This document shows, in pieces, positions 41,560 to 52,970 of a stretch of 64,000 nt of DNA (position 1 is its first letter; each line of letters opens with the position of its first letter). The stretch covers positions 19,943,501 through 20,007,500 of the forward strand of contig CM072339.1 of NCBI GenBank assembly GCA_036874045.1. Reading direction: 5' to 3'. A program made the position numbers and the translations under genes. The DNA is from Cymodocea nodosa. Taxonomy: Eukaryota > Streptophyta > Magnoliopsida > Alismatales > Cymodoceaceae. Below the pieces are notes generated by a model that saw only the letters and a list, made by a program, of their open reading frames with translations, made no database searches and had not been told where the DNA came from.

Positions 41560-42830
41560 ACTTTTGACCTTGATCAAGGTTTGGTATTACCTATTCGATC
41601 CCAAACCGAAACCTGTCGTAACTCTCTTCTCCTTCGAGGGGGATATTGCTTTTTCATCATAACAAGTTCTTCTTGATTGATCCTCCATAAGATATTAAAA
41701 TCATTCCCAATCGGTACATCTGTGGTGAAGACTTCTTCTATAACCTCTAGTGTTTCTCTAGTCAAAGTACTGCAGACATTGCCAACCATAATAGCCTTTC
41801 CACTTTGAGAAATTTTCACCTGTTTTTACTTTTCGTGGCTAAGTGTATTTGCAGATTCTGATTTTTTTTTCTAGGCAATGCTCCTACTCCCATAGTGCAA
41901 AGGAGTAAATGAGTTGGTATGGTGGCTAGCTGGCACCCAAGTGGCATATCTTGTATGGAGATGATACTCAAACGTTGAAGATCTCTAGGAGTAGACTCCA
42001 TCAATTGGTTCAATTACCTTGGCAATATGCTGTAGCCGAATGTCAGAAACAGGTTTTGTATAATTTTGATCCCTTCTTTTTTTAGGAACGGATGCTGAAG
42101 ATATCTTGGAAACTGTCTTATACACTGATGGTATTGAGCGCCTTTCAATTGGCACATATGCTTTCACCATCAATGGTTGGGTGTTTACCCTTCATCCTCC
42201 TTGACAAGGGGTTAAATTCAGAATTGGGTGAGTTGTGGTGGTATTCACCTGAGCTTTAGGTAATTGTAACTTATGTGCTGATGACCTTGTGGCGACTGTA
42301 GGGTGAGGAATATTCTGTTTCTTGTATTTATTATCAGTAACAATTGGCAATAGATGACCCCGAAAGGGACGGGCCAATAAGTGGAAGTTCAACCTTTGTG
42401 TGAAAGATTTGCTTTGTATCTCCATGTATGACAATATTGGCAGGTGGGGAGCTGCCAGAGTGGAACGAGAGGGGGAATCTTATCTCGTAAGCCATTGCAG
42501 GATGCACTCACTTGTTAAGATAAGGAAGCATCAAGTTCTTGGGAATGCACATGATTGTATAAATTATGTTGCAATGCGTGATATTGAGGATGAGAGGTCC
42601 CACCAAGTGTGTCATTTTGTTAACAATTTTTTTTTTGTAATTTTCTTCCACAAGCAATAAAATTATATTTTATGTATCCTTTGTGTACATTGTGTTGCAA
42701 TGAATGTGATGTGTATGGGGCCTTTCTTTGAACGAAGATATATGGTGTGGAGTTACTCGATAACTCTTGAGAGGTCCCTCTATATTAAAATTGAAATAAT
42801 ATTGAGGATAAAAAAAAAAACCCACGTTAA
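41560..42830 (-). mobile_element. Uncertain retroelement sequence beside the gypsy gag
   Basis: Minus-strand frames at 42434-42192, 42173-41985, 42013-41816 and 41819-41574 have coding-like composition and lie just upstream of the gypsy gag in the same orientation. I recognise no domain. They could be an extended gag leader or an extra ORF of the element. The segment 42640-42680 has an AATAAAATTATATTTTATG polyadenylation-like sequence on the + strand, which could be an LTR or an end of an inserted piece. Confidence 0.4.
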
Positions 42831-42847
42831 CATGCCTACGTTGTAAA

Positions 42848-43452
42848 TCACCTTAGCCACTTCTTAACCAAACCCTACCAAGAGCACTATCATGTTGCTT
42901 TGAATGTTATGCGTTACTTAAAGGGTAAGGCTGGTAGAGGCATCACTTTTCATTATAATAAAGATTTAACTTTAAATGCTTATTTGTGACGCTGATTATG
43001 GAAACTACATATTTACTAACAAATCCATTACATGATACATAGTGTTTCTTGGAAGATCACCAATCTCGTGGAAGGCAAACAAATAGGGAATTGTATTGAA
43101 ATCCTCAGCTGGATTTGAATTCAGAGCTATGTCCGACTGCATTAGTGAGGTAATCTGGTTGAGAAATGTGTTAACTAACATTGATATACAACTCAATGCG
43201 CCTATAGGTCTGCACTGTGACAACAAAGTGATAGAACATAGACCTGCCAATCCGATGTTCCACGAGAGGACAGAACACTTCAACATCGACTGCCATTTTG
43301 TTTGGGAAAATATCCAATGCAAAATAGTTGAAATCGAATACGTTCAGATCGGTGAGCAGGTAGCCGATAATTTTACCAAACCATTACCCAATTGCCGTTT
43401 TCATCTTCTTGTAGAGAAATTAAGATTGGAAGACATGTATGCACAAACGTGA
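42848..43452 (+). mobile_element. Copia reverse transcriptase end and RNase H remnant
   Basis: Plus strand: HVALNVMRYLKGKAGRGITF, ADYGNY..TNKS, FLGRSPISWKANK, then KSSAGFEFRAMSDCISEVIWLRN, LHCDNK, NPMFHERTEHFNIDCHFV, EQVADNFTKPLP and KLRLEDMYAQT before TGA. These are the classical RNase H marks of Ty1/copia (E-x-RAM, CDNK, R-T-x-H-x-x-x-D-x-HF, DxxTK). The tract GAGGGGGAG directly after the stop (43451-43459) is the polypurine tract. Several early stops make it inactive. It shares orientation and LTRs with 39724-39887 and 43460-43647. Confidence 0.85.
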
Positions 43453-43459
43453 GGGGGAG

Positions 43460-43647
43460 TATTGGGCCAACTCATTTTCACATCTTCTTTTATTATTATC
43501 TTTTGACGGTGAGGATTTTAGGGTTAAGATCATGCATGGCCATGATGTCTTAGTAAGGGCTACTATATAAGACCTCCCTTGTATTCAAACCTTGATGTCT
43601 TTTTAATATTAATCTAGAAACCTAAAGATTAGGTTATTTTGCTCACA
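43460..43647 (+). repeat. Copia 3' LTR
   Basis: Starts TATTGGGCCAACTCA immediately after the polypurine tract and ends near GCTCACA. It matches the repeat at 39724. I could not identify a matching target duplication at the two outer ends. Confidence 0.75.
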
Positions 43648-43834
43648 CCATTGCATTCCAGATTTTCAGATCCTTCCTTTCGCAAAATCTCACTCTAATA
43701 TGTGATCCTTTTGTTGGGTGTATTCTCAGCCTTTTTTTGTTCTTGTGAATGGATATTTTTTAGTTTTTTCAAATTTTGTTAGTCGTCAGTCCATTTTCCC
43801 TTAATGTTATTAACTATTAAAAAAAAAAAAAAAC
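43648..43834 (+). mobile_element. LINE 3' end with poly(A) tail
   Basis: After the copia 3' LTR the LINE resumes with RNase H-like and 3'-untranslated sequence (IAFQIFRSFLSQNLTL, then AT-rich) and ends in a run of about 15 A at 43818-43833. A terminal A-run is typical of LINE 3' ends. The join at 39723/43648 reads as an interrupted RNase H region, supporting one LINE copy split by the copia element. Confidence 0.65.
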
Positions 43835-44373
43835 ATTGGATTTCGTGTGGAGTGAACGATGATGCCGTTCTAGAGCCGCAAACGTGTGCCACGGTGGAAT
43901 TCCGTGGGAGAAAACCCACCTACTCCCGAGATCGACACGTGGTCCTCGCCTACCATAAAAAGAAAGAAAGAAAGAAAAACCGCTTCTAGAATGAATACGG
44001 ATCGGTACTTTCCTGGTCAACGATTTTCCCCGTCGCTGAGCATAAAAGTCAGATCCGAACTCCGGCGCACCTCCAGCCTTTTACTTTTTCACGGTATACC
44101 AGTTTGGTTTGTTTCATCAGATCATCCGTCGATTGTGTTTTGTGAAGGTTAGGAAGAAGAAGAAGCACCCAATGAGAAGAGTCATGCATAATTTCTTCAT
44201 TGTTTTCGAAAATTAGTAGCAAAATTTGAATATCGTGGGTGTTCTTGTACATACAGCAGAATGTAAGTAATCGAATAAAGTAGACGCCTGATTCCTATAA
44301 ATCAATGCTAATGTAAAAAAATATCAGCTGCATGAAGGATCGAGCCTTCTCTGTTTCGATCAGTGGAAAGCAT
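43835..44373. other. Spacer before the first PADRE gene
   Basis: Moderate-GC spacer between the LINE tail and the 3' end of the first PADRE gene. Open frames here are short and unlike known proteins. Part of 44250-44373 is probably the 3' UTR of the PADRE gene (minus strand). Confidence 0.45.
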
Positions 44374-44889
44374 TTACACTTCGGTTTCTTCCTCGATCGT
44401 GCCCAAACTCGATCTGATCGACTTCTTTGCAACCCCCGGTCGACCTAACGAAACCCAGTCAACATCACCACACACATCGTCGCCTACGCCCGGCATGACC
44501 CGACCCTTCTTCTTCTTCTTCTTCTTCTTCTTCTTCTTCTTCTCTGGCTGCATACTTATTCCATCCTTCTTCTTGGACGCCGACAGTGCCGCCGTCGCCC
44601 TGAGGGCAAGCCCGGCCATTTCGTCCCCGGTGATGGTGACGTCCAGCTTCTCCACGGGAAGAATGAAGTAAAGCTTCCCGGGGAGGACGGGTTCTTCGGG
44701 CTTCAAGGCGGGGATGCGTTCGTCGTAGAGGATGCAGTCGGAGTCGCAGATGAAGAAAAGCGAGGACGCGTCGAGGAGAAGGGAGGACCTGATGGTGGAG
44801 GAGAACTCCCAGAGGGCGCCGGAGGGCGTGATGACCAAAGCCGTCGGCAGCGTCTGGTTGGCGGCGGGGACGGAGAAACAACTGCCCAT
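44374..44889 (-). CDS. PADRE (DUF4228) domain protein A
   Basis: Single-exon, 171-residue protein of the plant PADRE family, whose members are often induced by pathogens and abiotic stress; molecular function is not established. Begins MGSCFS, an N-myristoylation signal (Gly2) with an adjacent Cys for palmitoylation, predicting a membrane-attached protein. The PADRE core follows: ALVITPSGALWEFSS, SSLLLDASS.FFICDSD, DERIPALKPEEPVLPGKLYFILP. A poly-Lys run of 12 (residues 117-128, CTT repeat on the + strand at 44506-44541) follows the core, and the C-terminus ends SSLGTIEEETEV. Upstream at 44960-44985 (minus strand reading) is a TATA run, and the first ATG is used. Its paralogue is at 48809. 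No break seen. Confidence 0.92.
   Translation of the reverse strand: MGSCFSVPAANQTLPTALVITPSGALWEFSSTIRSSLLLDASSLFFICDSDCILYDERIPALKPEEPVLPGKLYFILPVEKLDVTITGDEMAGLALRATAALSASKKKDGISMQPEKKKKKKKKKKKKGRVMPGVGDDVCGDVDWVSLGRPGVAKKSIRSSLGTIEEETEV
44506..44541. repeat. CTT/AAG trinucleotide repeat inside PADRE A
   Basis: About twelve CTT units on the + strand encode lysines 117-128 of PADRE protein A on the minus strand. The paralogue has no such run at the matching place (residues around 105-115), so it is an expansion specific to this copy. Length may vary between individuals. Confidence 0.9.
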
Positions 44890-44959
44890 TTAGTTGAGAT
44901 GTGCTGCAGATTTGTGTGTGATCGATGAATTAGGATGAGGAAAATTAGGCGTGGACATT

Positions 44960-44984
44960 TATGTATATATATATATATATATCT
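44960..44984 (-). promoter_or_regulatory. TATA-rich stretch upstream of PADRE A
   Basis: About 11 TA units lie 70-95 bases upstream of the PADRE A start codon (minus strand sense), a plausible TATA box region. The stretch is also a simple repeat, so its role is uncertain. Confidence 0.4.
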
Positions 44985-47824
44985 GTTGATCGTGGAGGAA
45001 ATCATTGACAGAAGTACAAAAGGAAATTAATAAAGAAAGTGGTCAGTGAAGATAGACGTCGGATACGTCGAGATGAAACGGCAGGCGGTTGGTGCAAAAT
45101 TGGCGGTGGGACAAGTCTAAACGACACGTCGGATATGCATCGATCAATGGATTAAGATCATTTTAATTTAATATATAAATATTATAAGTCTATGCTTTAG
45201 AAATAATTGTAGAACACAATTTTGTTTTGTTCATTCAACCCTGCCGGTTCAAATTACAGTTTTTTGAACAAGTGTGTAAAATTAAGCGGGCATTCAAATT
45301 AGTACCACATCTGATAATGGTTGTTGAATAACAAGATTAAAGTATTTTGTTAAATACGTAACAAAGATTCCATAAGTACTGCTGGGTGAACGGAAGCCGC
45401 ATGAATAATGAAGACGTGATTATCAAATCGGGAGGAAAAATAGAAGGCGTGATTTGGCAATTGCTGACGTAGTTTTTCGATCTCTCTTTTCCAGTCCCCT
45501 CGCGCCTCCAATCTACGGTTGCGTATTTTCTTTTTTCTTATTTTTTTAAAAATTGATGATATGCACAGACACCAGGAATTATTAGCTGGTTTCCCCCCTT
45601 CATTGTAATTATATTTTTGAGCAAGTCGCTGATGTTGCAAATCAATCACATTAAATATTGGTGTAAACTTGATTGCATGCTCTTGTTTGAACGTCACGGT
45701 CTTGAGTGCGACGACCAAATATTTAATTGATTTTCTTCAAAATATATACTTAATGTGATGTCATAAATGAATGTGGTAATCATCGTTGAAATTTTTTTCT
45801 TTTTAAATACTTGTATTTTAATAAGATTTGAGGCGTTGGTTTAAATGGAGACACAACCTATAACTAGCAGCCATCATCGCGTGTGCAGAACCGGTTTTCG
45901 AAAGTTTCGTTAACTTAAAAAGTACAAAAATGTCCAAAAATAAACACCACCATGTACCGTGGGCGGTGGGCCGAAGCCTTGCAAAAAATCACGGTTTGAA
46001 CCGAATATAAAGCAAACTATAAGACGACAAAAGCAGACGACAGCAAGGACGTCACCTACAACTTATCTCTCCGCCAGGTGTGCTTGGGAACGGGCCAGGT
46101 GTGCTTGGGAACGGGCGTGGCATGGTCGGTCGGTCCGGCGCGTCACTTTCGCTGGGTCACTCAACGCGTCAATCAAATATTTTTTTCCAAATAAAAGATA
46201 AATATTATTAAATATAACACATCAACTATGGTCAATAATTGAGAGGTCAAAAAATGTTAAATAGATGTACTGAACTCCTTGCCGGAAGAGAGAGAGAGAG
46301 AGAGAGTTTGCAAAGGAAATGGATAATTATTTCTTTCTTAAAAATATTAACCCAACTTGTATGGTTTAGTCGTTGAGATCGTCACCGTACATTCTAAAGT
46401 AATTAACCCTTAGTGTTATTAAAAAGTCAATTACTTGTTGATTCTAGTCGAAGCAGATTTCTTTGATAAAATCGCTATCGACACTATGGTAAAAAAAGTA
46501 AGATATAAAATATAAAGGAATATGAAGTTGATAATCGTATGATCAAAAGTAATATCATTTTTATTTTCCATAAAATTTAGAAGAAGATAATAATAAAGGT
46601 AAACCATAATTTATTAATTAATGGTAAACTTAAAAATTTATCATATATTAATCTAACTTTTATTTTTAGATTCATCGATATGAAATATATCATACGTGCG
46701 AACTGGACGTTCAAATATGAAATTAACTAATTCGTTCAAACACTGTCGATAATTAACAGCTAAACATTAAGCACAATCAAATGCTCTACGTCAAAGAGCA
46801 TCTTGTAGAAAGAGGGGTACTTTCAACTCTATCCATTTCAATTTTGATTGAGTTTTTTTTTTCTCTCTCGAAGGATTATTTCAATTGAGTTGGGTGATCG
46901 GAGGGCAGAGACATTTATACGATCCACAACATTATCTAAAATGAGTGAAAAGTTCCTAATTAAGCAGGACGGGACCTGATAGATTCTCTTAAATATTTGG
47001 TACCCTTTAACTCAATATTCTTGATTGCATTAAGTACATTTAACCTTTTGTTTAATTAATATCACTGAGCAAATGCTTTAACCGTTAATGAGAAATCAAA
47101 TGACGATAATATTTATTTAATTAATATCATTTGAAAACTTATTTAACCTACGTCAAATGTGAGATTTTGTGATCAGAATCTCAGGCCCACCAACTTGCAT
47201 ATGTGCATGGTAACAAAATAATCTTTAGTGCCACCAACCATTTTTACCGAGGACTTGTTTAAGGAAGGCACCTTAGCTACGTGCATCGTTCGCACCATTA
47301 ATTGAATAATTTCCACCTGCCAAAACATCCGAAACATATATGGTTCCCATTGCATGTGGCGCACAGGTGGCAAAAAGTGACTATAGGGATTCAGTAGAAT
47401 ATGTGTACCATGTATTTATTGATCGCCTTTAAAAAATAGAGAAGAAGAGCAAGACATTCATTTTTATTGATTATTATTTCGTTTGACGTGGATGGAAGTG
47501 CCGCGCACCCACAGGATTAGTGTTTGGAAGCTTTCCTTTTGTGGACGTTGGCTTGGTTAGCGTGATCTATAGGCAATTAGCTATTTATTCTCTGCAAATG
47601 GATAGGAAGGTAATTAAGCTACGTAGCTTATAATTATTATCACAACAATTAATTTAAGTAGTGCCGCATCAATCAATTGTCTCGCTTCACGCGTTCTCAC
47701 CTGTACGCTCTTCTTTGATCATTTCTTTCCTTCTTTTTTTTTCCTTCTTCTTACCTAATTCTTAAGATATTATTATTTTTTATAATGATAACGATCGATT
47801 TTACATTTACATAGTATTCGAATC

Positions 47825-47860
<36 letters not shown>

Positions 47861-48808
47861 GTACGAGTACTAATATCTTTGGTCAATAAGTTATTCGCAC
47901 CCGGTTAATTCATCTCATGGTACTGTAAAAGAGTTGTTGCTTCCAGGCATGCTTGCGCGCGACATACATGAGATATGTCTGTCTTTTTTATAATTACTAA
48001 AGGATTGATTACGTATAGGAAAATGGTTTGAGTTCAGCATTAATTGATCTAATATACACATCCACAAACGAAGTTAAGCTTTCAAGCATTGATAGAGGAA
48101 ATGGAAAAATGATATGATGATGGGTGCGGTAATTTATAAGAAATAATGGATATCCAGCCTAACAAATGCTTTAATTCACCTCTGCGTCATGCCATGCAAA
48201 GTGTAGTTGTATCATGACGCGCAAAGCAGCCCCTTCCTCTAGTCTACACTTTTAGTTCGGCAAAAGATTCCGTTTTGCAACACAATTGTGTGGTAGGGGT
48301 GGTGAAATGATCGATTCTCGCTATGGTAGGTTCTTGTCTTTGAACAAGTGGTTACAATACGAAAAGAAGATTCTGTTTTGCTAGTATAGAATGCGGGATG
48401 GAGACAACTTCAGTTTGTGAATATGTATTATAGTGTAATCAACGAATCTGACGTAATCCCAGTTGTTTTGTTTATTAGCCACAATTAGAGATACAAACTC
48501 TCAGTGATGAAGAATATCCAAGAGAAGTTTTTCAAAATTGGGTGCTCCGCGTTTTGGCTACCCCAGAAAAAAAAACGGTTACGTACAGAACTCAAATTAG
48601 ATCAATTTTTTCATCACACCGACTACGACGAAGCAAGTGATCTTACACCCTTCAAGCAAACTTGATTGAAATAGAGACATCTACACTTTCGAGAAAAAAA
48701 GCGACGTCAATTACACGCGTACATGTATGTACACCTACGAACTCCAAGACCCCAAAACATGCTACTTAAGTATATTTTCTTCTTCAATCTATTTTCTGAA
48801 GGAACTAA
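44985..48808. other. AT-rich spacer between the two PADRE genes
   Basis: No gene recognised. It contains a 21-bp exact tandem duplication (CCAGGTGTGCTTGGGAACGGG at 46074-46115), a GA run near 46287-46306 and a (TA)n run near 47830-47857. Frames up to 122 codons have no homology. The last part, 48500-48808, is probably the 3' region of PADRE B. Confidence 0.45.
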
Positions 48809-49339
48809 TCAGCCCTGCTCTTCAACTTCCTCGATGGTTTCCAGATTTGATCTACCGGACGCCGGCGAGACTTTTACTCTCACTGCTCCACACCCCCTAT
48901 TCTTCGTCTCCTTCTTCCTGGACGACATGATCTCCTCCTTCCCCATGTGGACTTTGGTGCAGGCCACTGAAGAAGGCATGACTTTCGCTATCTTTCCTGA
49001 GCGCCTCCCACCTTCCCTTGACTTGGACAGCGCCGAGCTTGCCCTCACGGCCAAGGTCGCCATGTCACGCCCGGAAAGTGGAGCCTTGAGCTTCTGCGCC
49101 GGAAGGACGAAGTAGAGTTGGCCGGGAAGAAGAAGCTCCTCGGGTCCCAACGCGGGGATGCGCTCGTCGCAGAGGAGGCGGTCGGAGTTGCAGATGAAGA
49201 AGGAACGAGAGGAGGAGTCGAGGAGAAGGGAGGATTTCATGGCGGACGAGAACTCGAAGAGGTTACCGGAGGCGTCCACGACCTTGGCGGTCGATGGTGG
49301 GTTTGTCGTGGATGTGGCGGAGGAGAAGCAAGTGCCCAT
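48809..49339 (-). CDS. PADRE (DUF4228) domain protein B
   Basis: Single-exon, 176-residue paralogue of the protein at 44374. Starts MGTCFS, again a myristoylation plus palmitoylation type N-terminus. The core shows TAKVVDASGNLFEFSSAM, SSLLLDSSSRSFFICNSD, DERIPALGPEELLLPGQLYFVLP, then a Ser/Arg/Lys-rich linker and an acidic end LETIEEVEEQG that parallels the SSLGTIEEETEV end of copy A. The two proteins align without large gaps across the core, and they lie about 4 kb apart on the same strand, so they arose by tandem duplication. Upstream on the minus strand a TATA-like GTTATATACAC lies at about 49408-49418. W-box motifs cluster further upstream at 50721-51076. Confidence 0.92.
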   Translation of the reverse strand: MGTCFSSATSTTNPPSTAKVVDASGNLFEFSSAMKSSLLLDSSSRSFFICNSDRLLCDERIPALGPEELLLPGQLYFVLPAQKLKAPLSGRDMATLAVRASSALSKSREGGRRSGKIAKVMPSSVACTKVHMGKEEIMSSRKKETKNRGCGAVRVKVSPASGRSNLETIEEVEEQG

Positions 49340-49404
49340 GCGACATGTGCTGGCCGAGTGATTTGTTTTGGGTTTGAAGAAGTCTCGAGCTCAGATTTGG
49401 ATGT

Positions 49405-49420
49405 GTGTATATAACACACA
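49405..49420 (-). promoter_or_regulatory. TATA box candidate for PADRE B
   Basis: On the minus strand TGTTATATACAC lies about 70 bases before the start codon at 49339, next to a GT/AC dinucleotide run. Confidence 0.5.
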
Positions 49421-50720
49421 CACACATACGAACAAGGGAGTTGAAAAGTAGAGGCAAGAATAAGTGGGAGTACTGTCGTTGGGAGGAAAACCATGCAATC
49501 GTGGAGTTATTGCCGACGGCATCAATACAAGCAGGCACACAGTTTTAATTTCTCGTACCCCCTTTTTTTCTCCCTTTCGTCGAAAGTGTGATTCGAGGCG
49601 TGTCCGCGGAGACCTAATCCGAACAAGTGCCCCCTCAAACAACTACCGCGTGTAAATATATATATATATTTGCAACATGCATGGATGTCATGTACACCCA
49701 AGCTCGATCATTTGATTTGACCGTATTTTTTAAACGAAAGTCTTCACTGCAATCGCCGTCACGGTGCAATTTTATTTTGCCGAAAATGCAACTTTTATAT
49801 TTCGTTTCAATTTTTTTTTTTTTTTTTTTTAAAAAAAAGTTAATGAAATTATATCAGAAAAAAAAAAACCTGTAAAATATTTTCCCACCCTACAGTTTTG
49901 ACGTCATTACCTTTGTTGCTTTTTGGTGTTCATAAAACTTACCTAAAGCTTTCAAAATATTTAAAAGCATCTATGACCCTGCGTGCATGTAAGCCAATTA
50001 CGTAATTATTTTTCCGCTGCATCATAATAGAAGAAATCTTAAATTTAAATTTAAGAAAAATAGTGACCATTATCCAGAGAGAAAGATACCGAAGCGTTGA
50101 AGATGGACGTTGTTTCTTTTTTGGAGAAGACCGGTCGCTTTCCGACCAGAATGAATTTGTTCTCATTTTTATTAGTCTTGTGTGATTCGACAAGTTTAGA
50201 AAGAGAAAATTTAAAACAAAAAAAAAACCACGGTTGTATGCGATGAAAAATAATAATTGTAAACTTTTTTTGATATAAATATCTAGACATTCAAGCATTT
50301 CCTCGCTCTCCTCGTGAAAGCTTAGAATTGTGTTCACTCGAAGTAGAGTAGGAGGAGTCTTTCGATCTTCTCTGCGTTTTCCCTCTGTTGCATGTTTTGT
50401 CGTCAAAAAGACTTTCCTCGTTAATAATGTTTTCCTTAATTCTTCGAATTCTACGTTTTCTACTTGTACCTTTCATCCGCGTACAAAACAGCTTCCTCAC
50501 GCTTGCGATGCGGCACCGCCACGGTTGGAAACATCGACCTGCCGTAAAAAATGGACATCCTCCGATTTCTGCACCAGGTCTGATACGTTTATTAAATAAG
50601 GCGCGAGATGACGTGCATGCCTAAGTCTAGGCGGGGTTACGTGTACGCGTATTGTACGACGTCCGAGCGCGCGTTGTTTAGTTCTTTTTTTTTTTCATCT
50701 TTTTTAATGCGCGTTGATTA

Positions 50721-51076
50721 GTCAAGTCGGCCACTTAAATTCTACGTCTGCTCAATACGTACGGATCCGTTGACTCATCAGACGCACAAGTGTTAACTAA
50801 GTTGAAAAAAGTCGGTGAAGTCTGTTGTATTCCTTTTCGAAACGGTGGTGCTTTCCGCTGGTTTCTGACCGTTAGCCGCCGCGAGGGTACCTTTTTCTTC
50901 TTCCAGTAGAATGTTGACTTCACATTTCACGCCCAACCACCACCACCTCCCACACAAGTCAACCCAACGCCCCTGTCGAAAGCCGATGAACACCACGGAC
51001 TCGAAGATTGGGATATATGCACAATTTTTCTTATATCCTACCGTCGTTGAAATTTGCCGTTGGATTCTTTGTTGAC
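50721..51076 (-). promoter_or_regulatory. Cluster of five W-box (TTGACT) motifs
   Basis: TTGACT or its reverse AGTCAA occurs at about 50720-50725, 50770-50775, 50914-50919, 50957-50962 and 51072-51077, on both strands, within 360 bases and 1.4-1.7 kb upstream of the PADRE B start. W-boxes are WRKY factor targets. By chance fewer than one such 6-mer would be expected here. That it drives PADRE B is an inference from position; no other gene lies nearby. Confidence 0.45.
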
Positions 51077-51079
51077 TTT

Positions 51080-52280
51080 TGAGGTGTTTCTGTTCTATCT
51101 TTTTATTCTTATTTTTCTAATGATGTTACACTTACATATTTATCCAAAATATGACCTGGGATGCTAGTCGCATTAATAATATTTATTCAAACCAAGCATG
51201 CATGCTGGTGACAATAATATGACCTGGGATGCCGGATTAGAACAACTTGTCCAATACAGCCCGAGATGACACACGAACATACTCGCTAGAAAACTACAGA
51301 ATACTGGAATGGCAACTCGTTGATGGTCAACCGAGTTGGCCTAGCATCAAGTACTTTTTAATTACGTAATATTTCACCGAAATCGTAGGAATGTCTCGAT
51401 CGAATGTTGGGAGAAGATGCTTCTTTATTTCCATATACTTGAGAGTAGAGCATATGCCTCTCGTACGGATTGGTTCCAATTCATGTCCTGTAATAAAAAA
51501 TGGAGGCCTCTTAACATGGGCCGTTGGATTACTCCCAACAAACCTCCCTTACGCCAGGCCTTGGACCCTTGGGTTGAGCTCCTTCACCTTTGTTCTATTA
51601 TAGGCTAGGCCTTTGGGCTGCACCAGTGAAGTCCGTATGACGAATTGACGTGTCGAGAACTAAAAATTCGTTTTATCAAAAGTCACTTTTGGATGTGTAG
51701 ATGTTAAAGGACTTTCACTGTCTCATTTGTGCAGGTTCAAGTTCCTAACATTGCATTTGTAGTTGAATTCTTTATCTTAATACCTAAAAGAAGTCGCTTC
51801 TTCTTCGCTGACGGTTGTTCAATCATTCAACAACAAAGGTATTTTAATTTAAAGTAAAAATGTTACCATTGAAAAGTTTCCTTTCTAGGTTAAGTTTGTT
51901 TAATTCAGATCTTCATGTGGGGTTGCACTTGACTTATCACTCTGCTTAATTCATCAAAAATATCCAAATGAGAAAGGTATATGCTTCGAAACTATATTAA
52001 ATAGCACACTTCGGTCATGTACGCATTTGGACTCAACATGTGCATGGCACACTTAGGCTTTTTCTCGGCATCTGCTTCGCCAGTCCTTTAAACAGAATAC
52101 GAGGAAATTGAATAGCTAGCATTGAGGCCAGTTCCTTACTACGAAGAAAGGAATTTGATTTCATCCGAAATTGATATAGGAATGGCCGTCATAATCATAA
52201 ATGTTAACCATTGTCTACCACAAACCACCGTTATTAGTCATTAGCGTTTACTTTTAGGTAGCTTGACCATCGAGCTAACC
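51080..52280. other. Intergenic spacer, no gene
   Basis: No gene recognised. Short frames of 60-70 codons near 51391-51608 have no homology. Confidence 0.5.
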
Positions 52281-52299
52281 TCATTATATAGGACCATTT

Positions 52300-52970
52300 T
52301 AGCCTGACTAAGTGGGATTGAGATAGGTCAATTTAATCAGGTTGAAATAGTTTTTGAGTTCGATTGTGTTGAGCCAAGTTGGAATGAGTGAAGCTAAGTT
52401 GGGGAGTCTAACCAAGCTAGTTGGATTGCTCGAAGTAGAAAATTGGGTCGAGCCAACCTAGGTAGAGTTAGAATAGGTTGAGTTGGTTCAATTCTAATTG
52501 ATTCGGGCCGATAAGTTTGTTGGGATCTAGTTGGATTAGGTTGAGTTCAGTTAAGCTAAACTAGGTTGTGCTAAGAGAAGCTGAGATGGTTGAGTTTGTC
52601 GATGACAAGTTAGGTCAAGTTGAGTTGATTTGGGTCGAGCTAAGTGGGTTAGATCATGTTCAGTTGGGTTAGTTTGAGCCTTGGGCTGGGTTGGGCCTAA
52701 TCAAATTAAGATGGGTGGACTAAGAAGGAGTTGGTTGCATAGAATTGGTCAAGCTGATTTGAGTTAGATTAGATTAAAATAGGTTCTCTAAGATGAATTT
52801 GGTCTTCAAGTTGAATTGTATCAAGGTGTGACAGTTGAGTTAGGAAGGCTTAAGCCACACACTATGGGTCAACTCCAATCAATTCGCTTGGGTTGAGTTA
52901 GTTCAATCAAACTCTAAGTTGAAGTTTGGTTAAACCAAGTCAAAGTAGGACTTGGTCGATTAGACTTGAG
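52300..52970. repeat. GTTGAG/GTCGAG-rich degenerate minisatellite
   Basis: About 670 bases made of many imperfect short units built on GTTGAGTT, GGTTGAGTTGG, AAGCTAAGTTG and GGGTCGAGC, with no fixed long period. It appears to be an old tandem array of a unit around 10 bases that has decayed. The + strand is poor in C. Confidence 0.6.

Noticed and set aside
39936..42660. Reading the inverted gypsy segment as a host gene
   Set aside because: The gag core and gypsy-type zinc-knuckle-like motif, plus its place between copia LTRs, identify it as a transposon fragment.
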